Shown in pieces: positions 1 to 5,032 of a stretch of DNA of 5,062 nt; the stretch's first letter is position 1; each line of letters starts with the position of its first letter. Source of the DNA: Kitasatospora phosalacinea. Its GTDB lineage: Bacteria > Actinomycetota > Actinomycetes > Streptomycetales > Streptomycetaceae. The position numbers and the translations under genes were made by a program. Location of the stretch: NCBI RefSeq assembly GCF_000717185.1, contig NZ_JNYE01000181.1:1-5062 (forward strand), read 5' to 3'. Under the pieces are notes generated by a model. The model ran no database searches, was not told the origin of the DNA, and worked only from the letters and a program-made list of their open reading frames with translations.

Positions 1-5
1 GCGGT

Positions 6-29
6 GGGGGCGGGGTGGGGGTGTGGGGG
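6..29 (+). other. G-quadruplex-like G-run tract
   Basis: Four uninterrupted G runs of 5, 4, 5 and 5 bases (6-10, 12-15, 17-21, 25-29) are separated by loops of 1, 1 and 3 bases. This satisfies the usual four-run sequence definition of a G-quadruplex with up to four tetrads. The G-rich strand is the plus strand. It would be the template strand of a minus-strand gene lying to the left. Whether it folds, or is simply GC-skewed spacer, cannot be told from sequence. Confidence 0.45.
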
Positions 30-66
30 ATGCCGATCGGATGCCCCGTGACCTGCCCGAACGCTG

Positions 67-80
67 TGGGAGCGCTCCCA
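67..80. promoter_or_regulatory. CebR/CelR operator, perfect 14-bp palindrome
   Basis: The bases TGGGAGCGCTCCCA form a perfect palindrome. They are identical to the operator consensus of the LacI-family cello-oligosaccharide repressors, CebR of Streptomyces and CelR of Thermobifida. In those systems the repressor blocks cellulase, beta-glucosidase and cebEFG transporter genes until cellobiose or cellotriose releases it. With base frequencies of about 0.36 for G and C, my rough estimate is 0.1 chance occurrences per 8-9 Mb genome, so a random match in 5 kb is unlikely. The likely target is a minus-strand gene starting left of the window. The alpha-glucan genes here transcribe towards the site from more than 500 bases away and are not obvious targets. 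Confidence 0.85.
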
Positions 81-126
81 ACTCCGGTCGGCCCGGAACG
101 GTGTCGGCAGGCGGTGGGCGGCGTCC

Positions 127-156
127 ATGGTGTCCGCGCCGCCGCATCCGTGTCAA
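127..156 (-). promoter_or_regulatory. Candidate minus-strand promoter upstream of the CebR box
   Basis: The minus strand reads a perfect TTGACA -35 hexamer at 156-151. After an 18-base spacer comes CACCAT at 132-127, a weak -10 that keeps only A2, A5 and T6 of the consensus. It sits in the only A/T-richer patch of the left flank. Transcription starting near 120 would run leftwards, putting the CebR palindrome about 40-53 bases downstream, where a bound LacI-type repressor could act as a roadblock. The -35 match is visible; the promoter call is inference. Confidence 0.3.
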
Positions 157-202
157 TGCGCAACCTGGAAGTTACAAGGAGGAATTGACGCCCCAGCGGC
201 AC

Positions 203-220
203 CGGCCGCCCCGTCGGCCG
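203..220. terminator. Weak GC hairpin downstream of the small membrane-protein gene
   Basis: CGGCCG at 203-208 can pair with CGGCCG at 215-220 around a 6-base loop. It lies 23 bases beyond the stop codon of the minus-strand gene ending at 243. The stem is only 6 bp and no T-tract follows on the minus strand, so it is at best a weak terminator. Short GC stems are common by chance at this base composition. Confidence 0.2.
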
Positions 221-242
221 ACCAACCACCGACCACCGGGGC

Positions 243-515
243 TCAGCGGCGGTCCGGCTCGACGGTGATCGTGACCTTGCCGCTCACCAGGTCGATCCGG
301 CGCGCGGGCGGCGCGGCGTCGCCCTCCTCGTCGCGGAGCATCTGCTCGCTCTCGCGCTGCTCGATCTGGGCGCGCTTGGACGCCTGGAAGGCGGCGTGGA
401 AGTCGTCCAGCCCGGCCTGGGAGATCGACGTCCCCCGGTCCTTGACCTTCCGCGCCCACCGCCACAGACGCTCGGACACCATCACCAGGAACAACAGCAG
501 GACCACCAACTCCAT
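243..515 (-). CDS. Small single-pass membrane-anchored protein, DUF6191-like (hypothetical)
   Basis: A 90-residue protein of unknown function. Residues 2-14 (ELVVLLLFLVMVS) form one short hydrophobic segment, followed at once by a basic, tryptophan-rich stretch (RLWRWARKVK, 16-25), which predicts an N-out/C-in anchor. Residues 32-66 are a charged, probably helical segment ending in the acidic run RDEEGD, followed by a PPARR turn and a short beta-like tail (DLVSGKVTITV). The layout resembles actinobacterial proteins annotated DUF6191, with their acidic run, PP turn and DL-SG tail. That is recalled from memory and should be tested. I chose the ATG at 515 because it puts the hydrophobic segment at the N-terminus. 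A GTG at 566 is in frame, but its GGAGG lies only 2 bases away and would add 17 polar residues. A TACAGT -10-like hexamer lies at 586-581 without a good -35. It stands 136 bases after the alpha-glucosidase, so it is probably a separate unit. Confidence 0.72.
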   Translation of the reverse strand: MELVVLLLFLVMVSERLWRWARKVKDRGTSISQAGLDDFHAAFQASKRAQIEQRESEQMLRDEEGDAAPPARRIDLVSGKVTITVEPDRR

Positions 516-651
516 ACCTGCGCACCACCCTTCGCCCCGGTCCCGCTCGACCCTTCGTGAACTCACCGCCTCCGCAACGGACTGTACCTCCCCCGTGCCC
601 GCCCGCGTCGGCGCCGAGCACGGGGTGCCGCCCGCGTGATCGCCGCGGCCC
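516..651. other. Intergenic gap between alpha-glucosidase and small membrane-protein gene
   Basis: This gap holds the presumed promoter of the downstream minus-strand gene. The minus strand has TACAGT at 586-581, fitting the TAnnnT -10 pattern, but 17-18 bases upstream I see only GACGCG or CGACGC, poor -35 matches. Just past the alpha-glucosidase stop there is only a tiny 4-bp stem (618-621 with 625-628), not a convincing terminator. Nothing else stands out. Confidence 0.3.
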
Positions 652-2307
652 TCAGCTCCTTCCCGCGGGCAGGTCGAGCCAGGCGCAGGCGTCCGGGGGC
701 AGCAGGCCGCCGTCGAGCGGGGCGCTGGTGAGCAGGACGGTGCTGCCGGGCGGGAGGGGCTGCGGGTCGGCGGTGAAGTTGACGGCGCAGGCGAAGGAGC
801 CGTCGCGGGTGAAGGCGAGGACGCCCGGGGCGGTGGGGAGCCAGCTGAGGTGTTCGGGGAGGGCGGCGAGGCGGTCGCGGCGCAGGCGCAGGGCGGTGCG
901 GTAGAGGGTGAGGACGGAGTGCGGGTCGGCGGTCTGGGCGGCGGCGCTCTGGTCGGCCCAGTCGGCGGGTTGCGGGAGCCAGGGGGCGGTGGCGCCGTCC
1001 GGGGAGAAGCCGTAGGGGGTTTCGGGGCCGGACCAGGGCAGCGGGACGCGGCAGCCGTCGCGGCCGCGGTCGGTGCCGCCGGAGCGGACGAAGGTGGGGT
1101 CCTGGATCAGTTCGTCGGGGATGGACTCGACTTCGCTGAGCGCGAGTTCGTCGCCCTGGTAGACGTAGACGCCGCCGGGGAGGGCCATGGTGAGCAGGGC
1201 GGCGGCGCGGGCGCGGCGCAGGCCGAGCTCGCGGTCGGTGGGGGCGCCGAGCCGCTTGTTCCCCATGTCGAAGGAGGTGTCCTCGCGGCCGTAGCGGGTG
1301 GTGTGGCGGATGGTGTCGTGGTTGGAGAGCACCCAGGTCGGCGGGGCGCCGACCTCGGCGTGGGCGGCCAGGGTGCCGTCGACCACGTCCTTGACGGCGT
1401 CGAACTCCCAGGCGCAGCAGAGGAATTCGAAGTTGAAGGCGGAGTGCAGCTCGTCCGGGCGCAGGTAGCGGGCGAACTGCTCGGGGGTGGGGAGCCAGAC
1501 CTCACCGACGAAGACCCGGTCGCCGGAGTAGCCGTCGGTGATCTTGCGCCAGGAGCGGTAGACCTCGTGGACGGCGTCGACGTCCTGGTAGGGCAGGTCG
1601 GTGACGTCGGGGTCGGGGCCGACGTCGGGCAGGCCGGGCTTCTTGGCGAGCCCGTGGGCGACGTCGATCCGGAAGCCGTCCACGCCGCGGTCGAGCCAGA
1701 ACCGCAGCACGGACTCGAACTCGGTGCGGACCTCGGGGTGTTCCCAGTTGAGGTCGGGCTGCTCGGGGGCGAACAGGTGCAGGTACCAGTCGCCGGGGGT
1801 GCCGTCGGGGCCGGTGGTGCGGGTCCAGGCGGGGCCGCCGAAGTACGACTGCCAGTCGTTGGGCGGGAGTTGGCCGTCGGCGCCGCGGCCGGGGGCGAAC
1901 CAGAAGCGTTCGCGTTCCGCCGATCCGGGCCCGGCGGCGAGCGCCTCGCGGAACCACGGGTGCTGGTCGGAGCAGTGGTTGGGCACCAGGTCGACGATGA
2001 CCCGCAGGCCGTGCTGGTGGGCCTCGGCGATCAGGTCCTGGGCCTCGGCGAGCGTCCCGAACAGCGGGTCGATGTCGCGGTAGTCGGCGACGTCGTAGCC
2101 GCCGTCGGCCATCGGCGACCGGTACCAGGGGTTGAACCAGAGGGCGTCCACCCCGAGGTCGCGCAGGTACGGCAGGCGGCTGCGCACGCCCGCGAGGTCG
2201 CCGACGCCGTCGCCGTTGCCGTCGGCGAAGCTGCGCACGTAGACCTGGTAGATGGCGGCGGTGCGCCACCAGGGCTGGGCGGCGGGGCGGGCGGTGGGCG
2301 TGTTCAC
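652..2307 (-). CDS. Alpha-glucosidase, GH13 family (oligo-1,6-glucosidase / AglA type)
   Basis: A 551-residue cytoplasmic enzyme without signal peptide, predicted to release glucose from the non-reducing end of short alpha-glucans by a retaining mechanism. The GH13 (beta/alpha)8 barrel starts at IYQVYVRSF (19-27). A calcium-type loop DGNGDGVGD follows at 29-37. Region I is DLVPNH (106-111). Region V is QPDLN (183-187), diagnostic of the oligo-1,6-glucosidase group. Region II is GFRIDVAHG with nucleophile D215. Region III is FVGEVW with acid/base E269. Region IV is SNHD with stabiliser D331. YQGDE (383-387) and a C-terminal beta domain (about 476-551) complete it. Length is normal and all catalytic residues are present. 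The GTG start at 2307 is fixed by AAGGAG 8 bases upstream. It resembles Streptomyces AglA-type alpha-glucosidases encoded near maltose transporters. Here it follows a secreted alpha-glucanase gene after 82 bases, suggesting it processes imported products of that enzyme. The exact linkage preference is not determined by sequence. Confidence 0.95.
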   Translation of the reverse strand: MNTPTARPAAQPWWRTAAIYQVYVRSFADGNGDGVGDLAGVRSRLPYLRDLGVDALWFNPWYRSPMADGGYDVADYRDIDPLFGTLAEAQDLIAEAHQHGLRVIVDLVPNHCSDQHPWFREALAAGPGSAERERFWFAPGRGADGQLPPNDWQSYFGGPAWTRTTGPDGTPGDWYLHLFAPEQPDLNWEHPEVRTEFESVLRFWLDRGVDGFRIDVAHGLAKKPGLPDVGPDPDVTDLPYQDVDAVHEVYRSWRKITDGYSGDRVFVGEVWLPTPEQFARYLRPDELHSAFNFEFLCCAWEFDAVKDVVDGTLAAHAEVGAPPTWVLSNHDTIRHTTRYGREDTSFDMGNKRLGAPTDRELGLRRARAAALLTMALPGGVYVYQGDELALSEVESIPDELIQDPTFVRSGGTDRGRDGCRVPLPWSGPETPYGFSPDGATAPWLPQPADWADQSAAAQTADPHSVLTLYRTALRLRRDRLAALPEHLSWLPTAPGVLAFTRDGSFACAVNFTADPQPLPPGSTVLLTSAPLDGGLLPPDACAWLDLPAGRS

Positions 2308-2315
2308 GGGGGGTT

Positions 2316-2321
2316 CTCCTT
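2316..2321 (-). promoter_or_regulatory. Ribosome binding site of the alpha-glucosidase
   Basis: AAGGAG on the minus strand lies 8 bases before the GTG start codon at 2307-2305. This near-perfect Shine-Dalgarno sequence at optimal spacing fixes a GTG start where no ATG is available nearby. It begins 20 bases beyond the intergenic hairpin and is not occluded by its stem. Confidence 0.85.
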
Positions 2322-2340
2322 GTTCGTGGACGGTGCGGGG

Positions 2341-2371
2341 CCCGCCCGCCCGCGGGGTGCGGGCGGGCGGG
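2341..2371 (-). terminator. Intergenic GC hairpin: terminator or attenuator between the two glycosidase genes
   Basis: A perfect 13-bp all-GC stem pairs 2341-2353 with 2359-2371 around the 5-base loop at 2354-2358. Two more pairs (2339-2340 with 2373-2374) extend it past a bulged G at 2372. On the minus strand it starts about 18 bases after the TAG stop of the secreted glucanase and ends 33 bases before the alpha-glucosidase GTG. No T-tract follows, as is common for actinomycete terminators. It may end transcription, reduce read-through into the second gene, or stabilise the 3' end of the upstream mRNA. I see no separate promoter between it and the alpha-glucosidase, so partial read-through is the simplest reading. 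Confidence 0.7.
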
Positions 2372-2389
2372 GCCGGGGGTGCGGGGGTG

Positions 2390-4960
2390 CTACCAGCCGG
2401 TGTTGCCGGTGCCGCGCTGGACGGTGAAGCCGCCGGTGACGTTCAGCGGCGCGTCGGTGGTGCCGCTGATCCGGGTGTCGGCGAAGGTGCCGTGCCCGGC
2501 GGCGTTGACCTCGATGCCGTGGTGGCCGGCCCGGTCGACGACCAGTCCGTCGACGCGCAGGTCGGCGACCTGCTTCTGCCAGGAGAGCAGGAGGCCGCTG
2601 TAGGTGGAGTCCTGGAGGGTGTTGTCGTTCAGGACGACGGGCTGGGTGAGGTCGCTCTGGTCGGCGTAGATCCAGACCGCGCCGAGCTGGGCGTTCCAGT
2701 TGACCTCGAGGCTGCCGGTGCGGCGCAGCACGTTGCCGGAGACGGTGGTGGTGCCGGTGAAGGGCTGGCCGAAGCGGCTGGAGACGGTGATGCCCGCGCC
2801 CGCGGTGACGGTGTCGGAGATCAGGTTGTCCTCGACGCTGTTGCCGCTGCCGCCGTAGACGGCCGCGCCGTTGGCGAGGGTGGGAAGTTGGACGGTGTTG
2901 TGGCGGAAGGCGCTGTTGGTGACGGCCGCGCCGTCGGACCACATGGCCAGGGCGTCGTCGCCGGTGCCGCGGACGCTGCTGTCGGAGACGACGGCGTCGT
3001 CGACCGCGCCGTGCAGGTTGACGCCGTCGGCGTAGGTGTCGCGGATGCGCAGGCCGCTGGCCCGCAGGCCCTTGGTGGGCGCGTTGATCCACAGGCCGAC
3101 CTTGGTGTGCCGGATCCAGACGTTCCTGATCACGGACCCGGTGCCGAAGTCGCCCTCGATGCCGGCCTGGCCGTTGGCGTCGTCGCGGACGGTGTTCTGG
3201 CCGTCGATCGTCAGGTTCTCGACGGTGCTGGTGCCGCCGGTGCCGTACAGCCCGCCCTTGAGGCCGGTGCCGCGCAGCACGGTGTACCAGACGCCCGCGC
3301 CGCGCAGTTTCACGCCGGACAGGTTGACCCGGTCGGAGACGGTGTACGTCCCGGCCGGGAGGAACAGGCCCTTGCCCTGGCCCTTGGCGGTGTTCAGGGC
3401 GGTGTTCAGCGCGGCGGTGACGTCCTGGCCGCCCGGGGTGACGCCGAGGTCGGCGGCGGAGAGGTACCCGGCGGGGAGGGTGCCGGCGGCGCCGGTCTGC
3501 TCGGTCTCGACCAGGTCGAGGGTGTAGGAGGCGGCGCTGTCCCCGGCGTCCTTCTGCAGGCGCAGCACGGTGCCCGCGGGCAGGGTGCGGCCGAAGGTGG
3601 CGCGGGTCTCGTCGAAGAAGCGGTGCGGCTGGCCGTCGGCGGGGTTGTTGGTGTACGGGTAGGCGCCGTAGACCCAGGCGTAGCGGGAGGTCAGCTGGAG
3701 GTCGGGCAGGGCCTGGCCGTCGGCGTAGGCGCTGAGGGTCGCGTCGAGGCCCTTGCCGTCCGCGCTGTCGGGCAGCGAGTAGCGCAGGTTGACCGCGTCG
3801 GCCGGGGCGGTGAGCCTGATCTCGACGTACTGGCCGGTCTGGGTCAGCTTGACGGCGCTGCGGCCGGAGGCTTCGGAGGCGACGCTGAGGTAGGTGCGGT
3901 CGGGGGCGAGGACGGTGCCGTTGGTCGTCCCGGCCTCGGCCTCGTAGCCGGTGTAGGGGACGGTGGCCCCGGCGGTGCCCGGGTCGGTGGGCGGGTCGGT
4001 GGGGGTGGTGGTGCCGGTGGGGGTGACGGGGGTGAGGCTGTCGAGGTTGACGTTGCCGCTGTCGGCGGTGGTGAAGGCCAGGGCGAGGGTGTTGGTGCCC
4101 GCGGTGTAGGTGACGGCCTGCCGGACGGTGGCCCAGGTGTCCCAGTTCGCGGTGGCGGGCAGCGTGACCTGCCCGGCGGAGGCGCCGTTGACCAGCAGGG
4201 TGAGCGTCTTGGCGGAGCCGGTGCCGTTGGCGTACCGGAGGTCGACCGTTCCGCTGCCCGCGGCGGCGGAGGTGACGGTGAAGGTGGTCCTCGCGGTGCC
4301 CTTGTTGCCGTCGGTGTACCCGCCGACGAAGCCGGTGCCGGTGTAGCCGCCGTGGTCGGCGGCCGTGGCGGCGCCGCCGGAGAGCGCGGCGGACTCGGCC
4401 TCCAGGGTGCCGCCCGGCGTCGTGGCGCCGGTGGTGGCGGTCAGGTTGTCGAGGTTGACGTTGCCGCTGTCGGTGCCGGTGAACGCGTAGGCGACGGTGT
4501 TGGCACCGGAGTTGAGGGCGACGCTCTGCTGGACGGTGGCCCAGGTGTCCCAGTTCGCGGTGGCGGGCAGCGTGACCTGCCCGGCGGAGGCGCCGTTGAC
4601 CAGCAGGGTGAGGGTCCTGGCGGAGCCGGTGCCGTTGGCGTACCGGATCGCGAGGGTGGCGGTGCCGGGGGCGGCGGCCTGCACGGTGAAGGTGGTCCTC
4701 GCGGTGCCCTTGTTGCCGTCGGTGAAGCCGCCGACGAAGCCGGTGCCGGTGTAGCCGCCGTGGTCGGCGGCCGTGGCGGCGCCGCCGGAGAGCGTCGCCG
4801 ACTCGGCCTCCAGGACGACGGAGGCGGCCCGGGCCGTGCCGGGGGCGAGCGTCCACAGGGTGAGGCCCGCGAGGAGCGCGACGGCCGCGGCGAGCGCGGT
4901 GGGCCCGGTGGTGCGGCTGGTGGTGCGGCTGGTGCGCGTGGTGCCGGGTGCAGGGTACAC
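2390..4960 (-). CDS. Secreted GH87-like mycodextranase / alpha-1,3-glucanase with two CBM35/CBM6-type modules
   Basis: An 856-residue extracellular enzyme predicted to cut alpha-1,3-containing glucans such as nigeran or fungal cell-wall glucan. Order: Sec signal peptide (1-45, AxA at 43-45); two beta-sandwich CBMs (50-174, 186-310), each with an EAES start, NWDTW and NVNLD; a Pro/Thr linker (311-335); a third beta-sandwich starting YEAEAG (about 339-487); and a right-handed beta-helix (about 500-856) whose first part, with FLPAGTYTV (533-541), resembles pectate-lyase-3/GH28-related folds. D645 in ADGVN and D668-D669 in GTGDDALAMW are spaced 23 and 24 residues apart, matching, as I recall, the three catalytic aspartates of characterised GH87 alpha-1,3-glucanases. 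The beta-sandwich plus beta-helix layout also fits GH87. A GTG start at 4960 is supported by GGGAG 5 bases upstream. It could instead be another beta-helix polysaccharidase, and mycodextranase versus alpha-1,3-glucanase cannot be separated by eye. The following alpha-glucosidase supports an alpha-glucan substrate. Confidence 0.88.
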   Translation of the reverse strand: MYPAPGTTRTSRTTSRTTGPTALAAAVALLAGLTLWTLAPGTARAASVVLEAESATLSGGAATAADHGGYTGTGFVGGFTDGNKGTARTTFTVQAAAPGTATLAIRYANGTGSARTLTLLVNGASAGQVTLPATANWDTWATVQQSVALNSGANTVAYAFTGTDSGNVNLDNLTATTGATTPGGTLEAESAALSGGAATAADHGGYTGTGFVGGYTDGNKGTARTTFTVTSAAAGSGTVDLRYANGTGSAKTLTLLVNGASAGQVTLPATANWDTWATVRQAVTYTAGTNTLALAFTTADSGNVNLDSLTPVTPTGTTTPTDPPTDPGTAGATVPYTGYEAEAGTTNGTVLAPDRTYLSVASEASGRSAVKLTQTGQYVEIRLTAPADAVNLRYSLPDSADGKGLDATLSAYADGQALPDLQLTSRYAWVYGAYPYTNNPADGQPHRFFDETRATFGRTLPAGTVLRLQKDAGDSAASYTLDLVETEQTGAAGTLPAGYLSAADLGVTPGGQDVTAALNTALNTAKGQGKGLFLPAGTYTVSDRVNLSGVKLRGAGVWYTVLRGTGLKGGLYGTGGTSTVENLTIDGQNTVRDDANGQAGIEGDFGTGSVIRNVWIRHTKVGLWINAPTKGLRASGLRIRDTYADGVNLHGAVDDAVVSDSSVRGTGDDALAMWSDGAAVTNSAFRHNTVQLPTLANGAAVYGGSGNSVEDNLISDTVTAGAGITVSSRFGQPFTGTTTVSGNVLRRTGSLEVNWNAQLGAVWIYADQSDLTQPVVLNDNTLQDSTYSGLLLSWQKQVADLRVDGLVVDRAGHHGIEVNAAGHGTFADTRISGTTDAPLNVTGGFTVQRGTGNTGW
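4031..4405 (-). repeat. CBM repeat unit 2 (375 bp, coding residues 186-310)
   Basis: This is the second of two tandem in-frame copies, displaced 408 bases from copy 1. Bases 4123-4204 are identical to 4531-4612 (82 of 82). Bases 4275-4316 are identical to 4683-4724 (42 of 42). Bases 4320-4386 are identical to 4728-4794 (67 of 67). Identity therefore includes third codon positions. Between these blocks the copies diverge clearly at residues 230-241 and 284-299. Protein features are EAES near the start, RYANG, NWDTW and NVNLD; in CBM6/CBM35 folds the EAE and the terminal Asp usually contribute to a structural calcium site. Confidence 0.9.
4439..4813 (-). repeat. CBM repeat unit 1 (375 bp, coding residues 50-174)
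   Basis: This is the first carbohydrate-binding copy of the secreted glucanase, immediately after the signal peptide. Against copy 2 it differs by two residues over 50-93 (T55/A191, F79/Y215) and three over 106-147 (R115/K251, Q144/R280, S146/A282), but strongly over 94-105 and 148-164. An eleven-residue linker rich in Thr and Gly separates the copies. The fold assignment to CBM35/CBM6 rests on the EAES, RYANG, LPAT-NWDTW and VNLD pattern. The ligand is unknown, and an alpha-glucan or other fungal wall polymer is inferred from the catalytic domain. Confidence 0.9.
4826..4960 (-). other. Sec signal peptide with a duplicated SRTT n-region
   Basis: This codes for residues 1-45 of the secreted glucanase. 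A long Arg/Thr n-region (RTSRTTSRTTG, 9-19) precedes a hydrophobic core (TALAAAVALLAGLTLW, 21-36), then PGTARA with an A43-R44-A45 signal-peptidase I motif. Mature enzyme would start at A46, just before the first CBM. There is no twin-arginine, so Sec export is expected. An exact 12-base tandem duplication (4907-4918 and 4919-4930) encodes the repeated SRTT and lengthens the basic n-region. Confidence 0.8.
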
Positions 4961-4965
4961 GTGGG

Positions 4966-4970
4966 CTCCC
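4966..4970 (-). promoter_or_regulatory. Ribosome binding site of the secreted glucanase
   Basis: GGGAG on the minus strand lies 5 bases upstream of the GTG start at 4960-4958. The spacing is slightly short but usable. It decides the start, because this GTG gives a complete signal peptide with an Arg-rich n-region. Confidence 0.65.
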
Positions 4971-5032
4971 GAAGGTGACCGGGGCGCGGCGGCTCCCGGT
5001 GGGTGGGGGTGGGGGGTGGTGCGGCGGCGCCG

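Larger units (their letters stand above)
1..242. other. Non-coding left flank, probable control region of an off-window minus-strand gene
   Basis: I see no convincing gene in this stretch. Reading frames that cross it are Arg/Pro-rich and lack family resemblance or a properly spaced ribosome binding site. It contains a G-quadruplex-like tract (6-29), an interrupted palindrome (26-47), a perfect CebR-type operator (67-80) and an A/T-richer patch at about 151-189. The first 66 bases hold no ATG, GTG or TTG on the minus strand, so a minus-strand gene controlled from here would start left of base 1. The small membrane-protein gene ends at 243 and is also on the minus strand, so this is the gap between two co-directional genes if such a gene exists. 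That gene is inferred. Confidence 0.55.

Noticed and set aside
185..268. A 27-codon mini-ORF starting with TTG after AAGGAGG
   Set aside because: The Shine-Dalgarno to TTG gap is only 2 bases, the product is Arg/Pro-rich, and it runs into the end of the convergent membrane-protein gene.
516..566. Upstream in-frame GTG (566) as the start of the small membrane protein
   Set aside because: Its GGAGG is 2 bases from the codon, and it would place 17 charged residues in front of the membrane segment. ATG at 515 is more natural.
557..566. GTGA-AC-TCAC mini-palindrome as an operator
   Set aside because: Arms of 4 bp are too short to distinguish from chance, and it matches no operator I recognise.
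850..2427. A 525-codon open frame on the plus strand antisense to the alpha-glucosidase
   Set aside because: It is also Gly/Ala/Val-rich and low complexity, opposite a gene with all GH13 motifs intact.
2304..4856. An 850-codon minus-strand frame overlapping the glucanase
   Set aside because: It is a His/Arg/Pro-rich frameshifted reading of the real gene and has no recognisable fold.
4907..4930. 12-bp tandem repeat as a phase-variation tract
   Set aside because: The unit is a multiple of three and only two copies exist. Copy changes would not shift the frame, so it merely adjusts n-region length.
4826..4960. Twin-arginine (Tat) export signal
   Set aside because: The n-region is Arg-rich but the arginines are separated by Thr and Ser. 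There is no RR pair, so Sec is preferred.
2252..4978. A 908-codon open frame on the plus strand antisense to the glucanase gene
   Set aside because: It is almost entirely Gly, Ala, Val and Asp, with no domain or proper start signal. It is the expected mirror of a GC-rich coding strand.
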